Shown here: one piece after another, positions 1 to 8,370 of the stretch
Position numbering within the stretch: position 1 is the first letter of the stretch
Layout: every line of letters begins with the position of its first letter
From: an uncultured Rhizobiaceae group bacterium
GTDB taxonomy: Bacteria > Pseudomonadota > Alphaproteobacteria > Rhizobiales > Rhizobiaceae
DNA: 64,000 nt
Reading direction: 5' to 3'
NCBI GenBank assembly: GCA_937930635.1
Contig: CALHCF010000019.1
Coordinates: forward strand, 1 to 64,000
Position numbers and translations under genes: made by a program
Notes under the pieces: model-generated
Databases searched by the model: none
Told to the model about the DNA's origin: nothing
The model's input: the letters and a program-made list of their open reading frames with translations, nothing else

Positions 1-279
1 GTTTATCGATACGGTTACAGCAGCTCCTGCTTCCGAGTTTAGTGTGACTTTAGATTGCGGTCGACCCCGCTTAACATTTTTACTGGTTGAACCGATTGTT
101 GTAAGCAGCCCTTGTTCGATCATGATGCCTAACAAATTTGACAATGCGGCCTGACTTAAATTAGTTAGCTCCCCAAGTTTTGCGCGCGTTAACGAGCCTG
201 AACCACGCAACGTATTTAAAATACGATAGCGGTTCTGTGATCGTAAGTCGTCACTTCTAATGATTTCGGAGCGATTCAT
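1..279 (-). CDS. ROK-family transcriptional regulator, N-terminal part (cut by window edge)
   Basis: Only the first 93 codons are inside the window. They encode a winged helix-turn-helix of the MarR/ROK type: residues 13-60 read as Asn-Arg-Tyr followed by a recognition helix with LSQAALSNLL, then a basic wing (KRGRPQS) typical of the linker into a ROK sugar-binding domain. The gene faces away from the xylose-type ABC operon that starts at 433, the usual place for a XylR-type repressor that releases DNA when it binds sugar. Codon use is unlike the neighbours: several TTA, CTA and AGT codons and an AT-rich body. The ROK assignment rests on the HTH and wing alone, because the kinase-like domain lies outside the window; a plain MarR protein is possible. 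Confidence 0.72.
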   Translation of the reverse strand, partial: MNRSEIIRSDDLRSQNRYRILNTLRGSGSLTRAKLGELTNLSQAALSNLLGIMIEQGLLTTIGSTSKNVKRGRPQSKVTLNSEAGAAVTVSIN

Positions 280-322
280 TCTTAAAATTCTTTAATCGAT
301 AAATTCAGCTGTAGATTCAACT

Positions 323-346
323 TGACACAATTATACCTACGTGTCA
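323..346. promoter_or_regulatory. Inverted repeat in the divergent regulator/xylF promoter region
   Basis: Two 6-base arms, TGACAC (323-328) and GTGTCA (341-346), are separated by 12 bases. They sit between the divergent ROK-type regulator and xylF, 87 bases before the xylF ATG. A perfect minus-strand TATAAT lies inside the spacer (335 to 330), so a protein bound here could cover the regulator promoter. The operator role is inference from position and symmetry. Confidence 0.4.
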
Positions 347-432
347 CCATTTATTTCTAGTCGTGAATTAAATACGGCTTGGACCAGAGTGCGGGCTGAT
401 TGGCGCGTATAAAATAAATAATTGGAGTGAGT

Positions 433-1470
433 ATGAAAAAGATCTCTATGGCGCTACTAGTAGCGACCGCTGCTGCCGTATTTACGGGCAGTGTTTATGC
501 TGAAGGCAAGGTTGTTGGAGTTTCGTGGAAAGTATTTCAGGAAGAGCGCTGGAAGCGCGACGAAGCCGTGATCAAGAAGATCGTGGAAGCCAGTGGCAAC
601 AAATATATTTCTGCCGATGCGCAGGGTTCCGCTGCCAAGCAGCTGACTGATGTGGAATCGCTGATCTCGCAGGGTGCAGATGTATTGATGATCGTTCCAT
701 TCGATTCAGAAGCAATTCTGCCTGCCGTTGAAAAGGCGTCTGCCGAGGGCATTCCAATGATTGCCTACGACGTTCAGATCGAGCACAAGGATTCGCTTTA
801 CATCACATTCGACAACGTTGGCGTTGGCCGTTTGATTGCGAAAACCGTTCTGGAAGCCAAACCTGAAGGCAACCTTGCCATCATCAAGGGCGACCCAGGC
901 GATCCAAATGCCACATTCCTTCTTAACGGAATGATGGAAGTCGCTAAGCCAAGCATCGACTCCGGCAAGATCAAAGTTGTCGGTGAAGCTGCTTCTGATG
1001 GCTGGAAGCCGGAAAATGCTCAAAAGAACATGGAGCAGATTCTGACAGCAAACGACAACAAAGTTGATCTTGTCTTCTCACAGAATGATGGCATGGCCGG
1101 TGGTGTTGTGGCTGCACTTGATGCACAGGGCCTTTCCGGTTCTGTTCCGGTCGGTGGTCAGGACGGAGATCTGGCTGCGATCAACCGCGTTGCCCGCGGC
1201 ACACAGACAACATCTGTGTGGAAAGATTCGCGCGCACTTGGGAAAGTGGCAGCCGAGGCCGCTTTGCTGCTGGCCGATGGCAAGAAAATGACCGACGTCC
1301 CAGGCGTCGGTAAATTTTCAGACGGCAAGCGTGGCGTTGAAGTGAATGCCATCCTGCTGGAACCACTGGCGATCACCAAGGGCAACATCAATGTTGTCAT
1401 TGATGCCGGCTGGATCAGCAAGGACGCGGCCTGTGAAGGTGCACAGGGCGATGTTGCTGCCTGTAAATAA
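433..1470 (+). CDS. xylF: Sugar ABC transporter periplasmic binding protein, XylF-type
   Basis: This 345-residue protein belongs to the periplasmic-binding-protein fold type I family (Peripla_BP_4) and should deliver a pentose, probably D-xylose, to the permease encoded next. A Sec signal peptide is clear: basic start, hydrophobic core, and a VYA cleavage site before EGK near residue 23. XylF-like signatures follow, including GVSWKVFQEERWKRD, the QGAD block with a conserved DSEA, and SQNDGMAGG near residue 215. An in-frame GTG lies at 427, but GGAG at 424-427 is well spaced for the ATG at 433, which I use. A rho-independent terminator follows, so the binding protein is probably made in excess over the permease and ATPase. 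Xylose specificity is inferred from family resemblance; another aldopentose cannot be excluded. Confidence 0.85.
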   Translation: MKKISMALLVATAAAVFTGSVYAEGKVVGVSWKVFQEERWKRDEAVIKKIVEASGNKYISADAQGSAAKQLTDVESLISQGADVLMIVPFDSEAILPAVEKASAEGIPMIAYDVQIEHKDSLYITFDNVGVGRLIAKTVLEAKPEGNLAIIKGDPGDPNATFLLNGMMEVAKPSIDSGKIKVVGEAASDGWKPENAQKNMEQILTANDNKVDLVFSQNDGMAGGVVAALDAQGLSGSVPVGGQDGDLAAINRVARGTQTTSVWKDSRALGKVAAEAALLLADGKKMTDVPGVGKFSDGKRGVEVNAILLEPLAITKGNINVVIDAGWISKDAACEGAQGDVAACK

Positions 1471-1487
1471 GGTCGATTGAATCATCA

Positions 1488-1524
1488 GGGCCGCACGGCG
1501 ATTTATGCGGTGCGGCCCTTTTTT
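1488..1524 (+). terminator. Rho-independent terminator/attenuator between xylF and xylH
   Basis: A perfect 9-bp stem, GGGCCGCAC paired with GTGCGGCCC, closes a 13-base loop and is followed by six T. It lies 18 bases after the xylF stop, inside what is otherwise one transport operon, so it probably sets the ratio of binding protein to membrane components. Confidence 0.85.
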
Positions 1525-1626
1525 GTATCTGTTTTTTATCTGGCATGATGAAGCACGGCTTTTGATTGCCAGATAAATAACAGATGCCGGAACACCTGGG
1601 GTGTTTAGAGGCACGGTCAGCTTTCC

Positions 1627-2979
1627 ATGGGGAGTAGGGTCTTGGCTGAGGATCTGGGGACAAATAATTCTGTATCGTCAACGGAAACTGACGAATATCG
1701 CGAGAGCGGTCTTGTTAAATTCCTGCGCGCGACGGAGGTCGATACACGCCTGCTTGGTATGATCGGTGCGTTGTTGCTGATCTGGGTCGGATTTCATCTG
1801 TATGGCCACTTCGTCAATGGGTTCGGTGCGTTTCTCACACCGCGCAACCTCTGGAACCTGTCGGTGCAAACCTCGTCCATTGCCGTAATGGCAACCGGTA
1901 TGGTGCTGATTATCGTCACCCGGCACATTGATCTGTCCGTTGGCTCCATGCTCGGCTTTGTCGCCATGATAATGGGCGTGGTGCAGGTCTGGGTTCTCCC
2001 GGAATATCTGGGGCTCGGCAATCCGTTTATCTGGGTCATCACGGTTGTTGTTGGGATTGTTCTGGGTGCGCTGGTTGGTGCTTTTCAGGGGTATCTGATT
2101 GCCTATCTTGCCATCCCGGCCTTCATTGTAACTCTTGGCGGCCTGCTCATATGGCGCGGCTCCGCCTATCTTGTAGCGCGGGGCGAAACGATCGCGCCGG
2201 TGGATGCCACTTTCTCACTTATTGGTGGTGGCCCGTTTGGAACCATTGGTGCCACGTGGTCCTGGATATTGGGCATTGTGGTCTCTATCGGGATTGTCGC
2301 CTTACTTTATGGCGGACGCAGGCAGCGTATTAAATTCAAATTCCCAACAAGACCGATGTGGGCAGAATGCCTGATTGGCGGCGTTGGCATCGCGCTCACT
2401 CTGGGGTCCGTGATTGTGATGAACGCCTATCCCTGGCCGAAGGGGATCGTTCGTCGCTATGCCGAAGCCAACAATATTGACGTGCCGGCGGAAGGGCTTT
2501 TCATTTCACACGGCTATGCCATTCCGGTTTTGATTGCACTGGCTGTTGGTGGGGTCATGACTTTCATAACAACACGCACCCGGTTTGGCCGTTACGTATT
2601 TGCCATTGGTGGCAATCCGGAAGCCGCGGAACTGGCGGGTATCAATACCAAGAAAATGACCCTGCTTATTTTCTCGCTGATGGGAGCGCTGGTTGGCATA
2701 TCGGCAGCGATTGCCAGCGCTCGCCTGAAGTCTGCGACACTGGCGCTTGGGCAGCTGGATGAACTGTATGTCATTGCCGCTGCGGTGATTGGCGGCACGT
2801 CTTTTGCAGGCGGTATTGGAACGATCTATGGCGCCATTCTTGGTGCACTCGTCATGCAGTCGCTTCAGTCGGGCATGGTTCTGATTGGCTTTGACGCTGC
2901 TATTCAGCAAATGGTGGTTGGCGGCGTACTGGTTCTAGCGGTTTTTCTCGACACGCTTTACCGCAAGAACTCGGTTTAG
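1627..2979 (+). CDS. xylH: Sugar ABC transporter permease, XylH-type
   Basis: A 450-residue polytopic membrane protein of the ribose/xylose permease family (BPD_transp_2, carbohydrate uptake type 2). Many hydrophobic segments are visible from residue 42 on. The family loop with [16 protein letters not shown] (near residues 320-336) is the EAA-like element that contacts the ATPase, followed by [19 protein letters not shown]. It is longer than RbsC-type permeases because of a loop around residues 235-290 containing [10 protein letters not shown], as in XylH proteins. The ATG at 1627 has no good ribosome site; a TTG at 1642 preceded by GGAG is a reasonable alternative start. It lies between the binding protein and the ATPase, with 11 bases to the next gene. 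Confidence 0.88.
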   Translation: MGSRVLAEDLGTNNSVSSTETDEYRESGLVKFLRATEVDTRLLGMIGALLLIWVGFHLYGHFVNGFGAFLTPRNLWNLSVQTSSIAVMATGMVLIIVTRHIDLSVGSMLGFVAMIMGVVQVWVLPEYLGLGNPFIWVITVVVGIVLGALVGAFQGYLIAYLAIPAFIVTLGGLLIWRGSAYLVARGETIAPVDATFSLIGGGPFGTIGATWSWILGIVVSIGIVALLYGGRRQRIKFKFPTRPMWAECLIGGVGIALTLGSVIVMNAYPWPKGIVRRYAEANNIDVPAEGLFISHGYAIPVLIALAVGGVMTFITTRTRFGRYVFAIGGNPEAAELAGINTKKMTLLIFSLMGALVGISAAIASARLKSATLALGQLDELYVIAAAVIGGTSFAGGIGTIYGAILGALVMQSLQSGMVLIGFDAAIQQMVVGGVLVLAVFLDTLYRKNSV

Positions 2980-2990
2980 GGAGGCGTATC

Positions 2991-3806
2991 ATGGCTGGTA
3001 ATTCCAAAGGCCCTTCACCCGATCCCAATGCGGGTAAAACCCCCCTGGTGGAAATGCGGGATATCTCAATCGCCTTTGGCGGTATCAAGGCTGTTGATCA
3101 TGCTTCAGCCGATCTCTATCCCGGAGAAGTTGTTGGTCTGCTTGGCCACAATGGTGCAGGAAAATCGACGCTTATCAAGATCCTGTCGGGCGCCTATCCT
3201 CGCGACAGTGGTCAGATTTTCGTTGATGGTGAAGAGGCTGTCATCACCAATCCACGTCACGCCAAGGACTATGGCATCGAAACAATTTACCAGACCCTTG
3301 CGCTGGCCGACAATGTGGATGCTGCCGCCAATCTGTATCTTGGACGTGAACTGTTGACCCGCTGGGGTACGCTTGATGATGCGGCGATGGAAGCAGAAAC
3401 GCGCAAGGTAATGGGGCGTTTGAACCCCAACTTCCAGCGGTTCAAGGATCCGGTCAAGCAACTGTCCGGTGGGCAACGGCAATCAGTGGCGATTGCCCGG
3501 GCCATCCACTTCAATGCACGCATTTTGATTATGGATGAGCCAACGGCCGCACTCGGGCCGGCGGAAACGGAGCAGGTTGGCGAACTGATCATGCAACTCA
3601 AAAAGGATGGGATTGGTATCTTCCTGATAAGCCATGACATCCATGATGTGTTTGATCTTGCGGACCGGGTAACCGTCATGAAAAACGGCGCGATTGTAGG
3701 GTCGGCCCGCACAGAGGATGTTACCAAAGACGAAGTTCTTGGGATGATTATTTTGGGAAAATGTCCACCAGGCGCCATTGCTGGTCCTGGCGCATTGGCT
3801 GCCTGA
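2991..3806 (+). CDS. xylG: Sugar ABC transporter ATPase, single-domain (XylG/FrcA-like)
   Basis: This 271-residue protein has one complete ATP-binding cassette: Walker [10 protein letters not shown] (52-60), Q-loop Gln101, signature LSGGQ (158-162), Walker B ILIMDEP (178-184) and switch His215. It powers the permease encoded just upstream. Classical XylG, RbsA and MglA carry two fused cassettes of about 500 residues; this is the half-size form seen for FrcA and for many rhizobial xylose-type operons, so it should act as a homodimer. The start ATG has GGGAGG close upstream. The C-terminus ends in a Gly/Ala/Pro-rich tail of no clear function. No xylose isomerase or kinase gene follows within the window. 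Confidence 0.85.
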   Translation: MAGNSKGPSPDPNAGKTPLVEMRDISIAFGGIKAVDHASADLYPGEVVGLLGHNGAGKSTLIKILSGAYPRDSGQIFVDGEEAVITNPRHAKDYGIETIYQTLALADNVDAAANLYLGRELLTRWGTLDDAAMEAETRKVMGRLNPNFQRFKDPVKQLSGGQRQSVAIARAIHFNARILIMDEPTAALGPAETEQVGELIMQLKKDGIGIFLISHDIHDVFDLADRVTVMKNGAIVGSARTEDVTKDEVLGMIILGKCPPGAIAGPGALAA

Positions 3807-3846
3807 AGCCTTCGTGCGTTGGCCGAAAACTGACATGCTCCAGCCG

Positions 3847-4437
3847 TCAGTTGCTCATCAGTTCGATCTCTCCTCGATCAAGCATCAGAGGAACAACGAT
3901 CTCCTCCTCATCGTTGAGGTGTCGGTCGAGTAACCCGACAATGCGAACGCTTGATGTAGCGAAGTCTTCGCCTGCCCGTTTTAACCCGTCATGGTCATCG
4001 TCTCGTGTTTGGAGCAGGGCGTTAGCGACGCGAACCATGGTGTGAACTTCCGCATCAATGACATGATGGTCTTCTTCCAGAAGCTCAATACCCTTGATCA
4101 GGCGTTTTTCAGCCGCCATGAAGTTGGGAAAGAAAACCCCGTCCTCGATACGATGATGGTGGTCGAGGGTTTGAAGGAACTGTTGAAGCCGGGGAGCCAT
4201 CTGCGTGCGAAACTGTGTGCCATCAACCCGCCCCTCGCGATAGTCCTCACTTTGGGCGACAAGGTGTGAGCCCATCATTCTGAAATGCCGGTGTATGGAT
4301 AACCAGAAACGGGTATGTTCGCCCAAGTTTGAATGGCTGCTCCAGCTATCGCGAGGATAGTTTTCCAGCAAAAATTTCCATTCTTCAGGAAGCCCTGTTC
4401 GGGTTTCGATGCTCAGTTGCGGATCAACCTTACTCAT
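3847..4437 (-). CDS. Hemerythrin-like HHE-domain protein
   Basis: A 196-residue soluble protein with the histidine and acidic pattern of hemerythrin cation-binding domains: EHTRFWLSIHRHF in the first helix, LDHHHRIEDGVFFP in the second, LEEDHHVID in the third and DRHLNDEEEIVVPL in the fourth. Such four-helix bundles hold a di-iron site that can bind O2 or NO, or sense redox state. It is the last gene of the seven-gene minus-strand run and overlaps the preceding pentapeptide gene by 8 bases if the ATG at 4437 is used (14 if the ATG at 4443 is used), so the two are likely translationally coupled. Its presence with a heme/iron-sulfur cyclase suggests an oxygen- or NO-related role; that link is inference. 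Confidence 0.8.
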   Translation of the reverse strand: MSKVDPQLSIETRTGLPEEWKFLLENYPRDSWSSHSNLGEHTRFWLSIHRHFRMMGSHLVAQSEDYREGRVDGTQFRTQMAPRLQQFLQTLDHHHRIEDGVFFPNFMAAEKRLIKGIELLEEDHHVIDAEVHTMVRVANALLQTRDDDHDGLKRAGEDFATSSVRIVGLLDRHLNDEEEIVVPLMLDRGEIELMSN

Positions 4438-5182
4438 CTGCATCTTTGCAGGGCCAGGTCGGTGGCCTCAAAAACCCCTTGGGCAAGGTGGTAGTGTCAT
4501 CTCCGCAAGCCAGGTCAAGCTGGAATTGCACCAAATTCCTGACACTGCTCAAATCAACGCCTTCGAACTGAGCGAGATATGTCCAGCTGGTATCGAGGTC
4601 CAGATCGTCCAGTTTTGCGTTTTTGAAGGAAACCCGAGAGAGATTTGAAAAACTCATCGTCGCCCCGGTCAGGTCTGCTCCTTCAAAGTTGGATCTGCTG
4701 AATTCAGCTTTGCTGAAATTCGCGCCCTGAAGGTTGGCACCTGTGAAATTGCTGCGGAAGATTTCAGCCTTCTCAAAATTCGCGCCCCGCAGATCGGTCC
4801 CTGAAAAGACGATACGTAAGGCTTCTATCTTCGAAAAATTTGCACCAACCGCCGAGGCATCAGACGCGTTGGCTCGCATAAGTTTTGCCTTACTCAGATC
4901 AGCCTTATCGAGTTTGGTATTGCGAAAATCGCTGTTGATGGCATCAAAATTGCTGAGTTTCGCGCCCGTGAAATCGATGTCACTCAAAATGACATTGCGC
5001 TTGCGACAACCAGACCAGTCGATACCAGGACCTGGCCTGTCCGTACATCCGGCGAGAGCGGAACCGGCAGGCAGGAGGAGGGTAGAAAGTCCGGCACCCA
5101 TGATCATGGACAGGCTTGCGATGAATTTTCCCCCTGGTCGATATCTGCCATTTGTTCCATGGATGCAGTCTGCGCTTTTCAC
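4430..5182 (-). CDS. Secreted pentapeptide-repeat protein
   Basis: A 250-residue protein whose middle is a run of pentapeptide repeats (A-D/N-L-X-X type) such as LRGANFEKA, LQGANFSKA and SNFEGADLTGA, covering roughly residues 60-190 and expected to fold as a right-handed beta helix. The start is fixed by context: the GTG at 5182 overlaps the stop of the upstream cyclase (GTGA) and has AGAGGAG eight bases before it; the longer frame to 5215 has no such support. A hydrophobic stretch near residues 28-44 ending in SALAG is a probable signal peptide, giving a periplasmic product. The target is unknown. Pentapeptide proteins are often protein-interaction scaffolds; membership of a cyclic-nucleotide operon is the only functional clue. 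Confidence 0.78.
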   Translation of the reverse strand: MKSADCIHGTNGRYRPGGKFIASLSMIMGAGLSTLLLPAGSALAGCTDRPGPGIDWSGCRKRNVILSDIDFTGAKLSNFDAINSDFRNTKLDKADLSKAKLMRANASDASAVGANFSKIEALRIVFSGTDLRGANFEKAEIFRSNFTGANLQGANFSKAEFSRSNFEGADLTGATMSFSNLSRVSFKNAKLDDLDLDTSWTYLAQFEGVDLSSVRNLVQFQLDLACGDDTTTLPKGFLRPPTWPCKDADE

Positions 5183-6933
5183 CGTGCAATCTCCTCTTGG
5201 CCGTGCTCCACCCAAAGCTCATTGGGATGGTCCAGAGCGTGTATTTCCAGTTTCACCTTTTTGCCACGAATGGCCACTTTTTTCTTTTTTTCCTCGATCT
5301 GGTTGAAACCAGCTATCTCGATAGTTTCGCTCGAAACACACAAGACACATTGATGTTCCTTTGTTGCCGATTCAAGGCGGCTGGCGGTGTTAACCGGGTC
5401 GCCAAGCGCTGTTAAGCCACGTGCATGCCCATAGCCGATATCGCCAAGAATGACGGGCCCGATATGAATGCCTATTCCAATACGCAAAGGGGCATCCAGG
5501 TCGATGTTCAGCCGCTCGTTAAGTTCGTCCAGTCTCTCGACCATATCAGATGCAGCGGCCAGTGCATTGCGGGCCGCTGTCTGTGGGTCTGCGGTCACGC
5601 CAAAAAGGGCCATGAAACCGTCACCCAGAAATTTGTCGATACGTCCATCGTGCATTTCCACGGCTTGCCCCATGGTGCGGGAAAACTGATTGATCAGATA
5701 GACCACGTCAAAGGGAAGGCGTGATTCTGCCGTGCGCGTGAAGTCACGCAGATCGGCAAACATGACGGCGACAATACGTTCCCGGCCTGTGGCCCAGGGT
5801 TCGATCTTGCTTGCGTTTGTTCCTGCATAGTCGGCTGGCAGCAGCCGGGCGACCAACATGTCTCCCTGAGGTTTCAGTTGGCATGCGAGCCGAACATCAT
5901 CGGGAGCATCCACACGATTGAGAAGGCGCCGCTCGCTTTCATCCGGCGGGTCATAGGGCGCCGAGCTTTCCAGAATACGTACGCGACAGGTTGAGCAGCG
6001 TCCCCGCCCACCACAGACGCTGGCGTGAGGCACTCTGCACAGCTTACTCATATCCAGGAGCGAAGCGCCTTTTGGGTGACGCATGGTGGGGCCGTCAACA
6101 TAGGTTACGGCGATATTTTGACGCCGCAACTGCAACCACAGACGGAATATGCGTGCGATGATCAGCAAAATAAAGACGGCAACCAACAGCCATCGAACAA
6201 AACCTGTATCTTCCTGGATCCAGGAAAACACCTCATCGGCTTCGAGGTTGAGTTGCTCATAATACTGCGCCATCCAGTCCCCGTCCGACGCCAATGGAAT
6301 GACGCGTCTTCCGGCTGACAGGTAGCCGGTGAGGGCAAGAACCGGGAGAAGAGAAGCAAAAATCAGGCACCAGAATCTTATTCGCTGCGAATAGACAGGT
6401 TTGTGGCGCAGCCACATATGCACCCCGATGCAGCCATGAACCCAGGCCGCAATAAGACCCGCGGAATTCAGAACTCCATAGAAGGGTGAAAACACGAATG
6501 TCGAAATCAGAACATAGGCATAGGTGTCGTTGATCGAGTAGGCGGCTGACGCATATCGTGTTCCCATTATGTGAGTGAGAACAAGAAACGGAATGGAAAT
6601 TCCCAACAACAGCTGGACCCATTCAATCTTTGGAATAGCCCTCAGCCTGCGTTGATAGACGCTCCATATGGCCAGTACAAAATGGATGGCCAAAGCCCCA
6701 TAAAGCGCAATGGTCATGATCGCGGTGCGCCAAAATGATTTGACGAGATGGCCAACATCTTCCTGTGCTTCCAGAGAGATCAATCCAAAGGCATGATTGG
6801 AGAAATGCAAAAGTACGTAAAAGAAGAGCACAAGTCCGGAGATAATCCGGACCCGCGATTGCAGGTTGACGAGAAGCAATTTCAATCCGCGTGCTTTGCG
6901 AATGCCGGAATGTTTGGCGGTGTCGGTTGTCAT
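5179..6933 (-). CDS. cyaC: Membrane class III adenylate cyclase with diheme-type anchor and [2Fe-2S] domain (CyaC-like)
   Basis: A 584-residue protein with three modules. Residues 28-265 form about six transmembrane helices with His43, His47, His84, His121, His166 and His172, resembling the histidine pattern of diheme succinate:quinone oxidoreductase anchors. Residues 272-368 are a plant-type ferredoxin domain with Cys307-x5-Cys313-x2-Cys316 and Cys351. Residues 384-568 are a class III cyclase: metal Asp394 and Asp438, Asn515 and Arg519 for the transition state, and Thr508 at the purine-selecting site, consistent with cAMP. The architecture matches CyaC of Sinorhizobium meliloti, reported as a quinone/redox-regulated cyclase. 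Its ATG overlaps the stop of the upstream cyclase (ATGA). Anchor and ferredoxin together suggest respiratory redox state gates cAMP synthesis. Confidence 0.85.
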   Translation of the reverse strand: MTTDTAKHSGIRKARGLKLLLVNLQSRVRIISGLVLFFYVLLHFSNHAFGLISLEAQEDVGHLVKSFWRTAIMTIALYGALAIHFVLAIWSVYQRRLRAIPKIEWVQLLLGISIPFLVLTHIMGTRYASAAYSINDTYAYVLISTFVFSPFYGVLNSAGLIAAWVHGCIGVHMWLRHKPVYSQRIRFWCLIFASLLPVLALTGYLSAGRRVIPLASDGDWMAQYYEQLNLEADEVFSWIQEDTGFVRWLLVAVFILLIIARIFRLWLQLRRQNIAVTYVDGPTMRHPKGASLLDMSKLCRVPHASVCGGRGRCSTCRVRILESSAPYDPPDESERRLLNRVDAPDDVRLACQLKPQGDMLVARLLPADYAGTNASKIEPWATGRERIVAVMFADLRDFTRTAESRLPFDVVYLINQFSRTMGQAVEMHDGRIDKFLGDGFMALFGVTADPQTAARNALAAASDMVERLDELNERLNIDLDAPLRIGIGIHIGPVILGDIGYGHARGLTALGDPVNTASRLESATKEHQCVLCVSSETIEIAGFNQIEEKKKKVAIRGKKVKLEIHALDHPNELWVEHGQEEIAR

Positions 6934-8270
6934 GCGAGGACCACAACATGGGTAGGAGTTACGTCATCACCGACTGCGGTTTCGACTTGTCTGGTCTCCC
7001 GGTCTGGCTTGTATCCCTGTTTAAGAGCCAACTTGAAGAGCTTCCGGTCGCAAATAGCTTTTGTCTTTAAAATCTTGTTGTGTTTTTCCAGCTTGGCGGA
7101 ATGGTTCACGGTGGGGCCTATCACGGTGTATTCCAGACGGTCTCCATCGCCAACAGCACCGTAGACAACAGGGCCAGCCGCAGCGCTGAGATTGACAGGA
7201 ACATCGGCAGACGGACCGTCCCACTGTGGTTGGCGTTCGAGTATTTCGTTAATGCAGCGAAGGGCGTTGGCACAATATTCATGATCGGAAGATGATGCGC
7301 CAAAAGTGATCATGATACCATCACCCATGAACTTATCGACGACACCTTTGTGGCGGTGAACGATGGGCACGATCTGATGCTGGTAGTCAGAAAGCAGATG
7401 CATTGCCTGACCGGGGTCCATTTGCGCAACCATGATGCTGAAACCGCGAATATCGACATTGACCACGGCGGCTTCCCGGCGCACGCCTTCGCCAGCCTTG
7501 ATCTGGTGATCAGCGTCGCGAATCTGTTCGGCTACAGACCCGGGCATGAAGCGTGACAATTCCTGTGCCGCACTTTCCTCTGTGACGGATGAGACCAGGA
7601 ACTGGTGAGCCCGCCGCACGGCAATCGCAAGCACAATCGTGAACATTACCATGGAGATGAGCTTGCTTATTTCTGCGCCGATCAGGACAGAATTTGATGT
7701 CAGATAGGTTACGTAATCGCGCGTGATCATCGGGTCGGTTGGATCAGTTCTGATCGCGTATATCACAAGCAGGCTCCAACTCACGCAAGCGGCCAACCCG
7801 GCTGCCAGGACATAACGGGCTTCAAAACGCAGCGCCCTCAATCCAATCAGGACGAAAAAGTTCATGACCTCCACGGCCTTCAAAGAGAAGGAAGCCGGTT
7901 GTCCGTATTGAACATGAAAACTCCAGATCAGATAACCCAACAGAGCCATGTCGACGATAATGGAAGTGTAAACAAGCCAGTCCGGTAGTCGGCGCGCTGC
8001 AGCAAAGAGCAGTTGCAGGAAGGTGAAGATCAGGTAGATCGATATGATCAGCGGAACACTGGAAGTTGTATCAGGATCAGGGACGGGGGTGATTGCGTAG
8101 AAGAAACCCCACAGCGCAAATACGATCAGCTGGATCATGCGAACGAGAACTTCGCTGAGATCATCATTGCGCATGATGGAAACGCGAATGCGCTGCGGCA
8201 GCCGGGCTTCCGCATTGACAGCTTTCAGGCTGTCGAGTGCTTCAATCAGTTTGGAGATCAGCGCGCTCAT
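6930..8270 (-). CDS. Membrane class III nucleotide cyclase with altered catalytic residue
   Basis: A 446-residue protein with about six transmembrane segments (residues 42-220) followed by a class III nucleotide cyclase domain (about 262-446). Metal-binding Asp273 (NVDIRGFS) and Asp317 (GDG) are present, as are Thr382 at the purine-selecting site and Asn389. The transition-state arginine four residues after that Asn is a lysine (Lys393), and the usual Gly-Asp before it reads Gly-Pro (385-386). This may be a subfamily trait rather than decay, because the rest of the domain is intact; activity could be low or require a partner such as the adjacent cyclase. It overlaps the next gene by four bases. 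The ATG at 8270 has AGGA a few bases upstream. Confidence 0.8.
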   Translation of the reverse strand: MSALISKLIEALDSLKAVNAEARLPQRIRVSIMRNDDLSEVLVRMIQLIVFALWGFFYAITPVPDPDTTSSVPLIISIYLIFTFLQLLFAAARRLPDWLVYTSIIVDMALLGYLIWSFHVQYGQPASFSLKAVEVMNFFVLIGLRALRFEARYVLAAGLAACVSWSLLVIYAIRTDPTDPMITRDYVTYLTSNSVLIGAEISKLISMVMFTIVLAIAVRRAHQFLVSSVTEESAAQELSRFMPGSVAEQIRDADHQIKAGEGVRREAAVVNVDIRGFSIMVAQMDPGQAMHLLSDYQHQIVPIVHRHKGVVDKFMGDGIMITFGASSSDHEYCANALRCINEILERQPQWDGPSADVPVNLSAAAGPVVYGAVGDGDRLEYTVIGPTVNHSAKLEKHNKILKTKAICDRKLFKLALKQGYKPDRETRQVETAVGDDVTPTHVVVLA

Positions 8271-8370
8271 TGGTCCTGTCCCTCATCGAGTTGGACAAAT
8301 ATCCGCATTTGTTGCCGATACTTTGGCGGCTCATCTCCCGCAGCGCCAATCAAACCAGTAGCTTGAGCTT

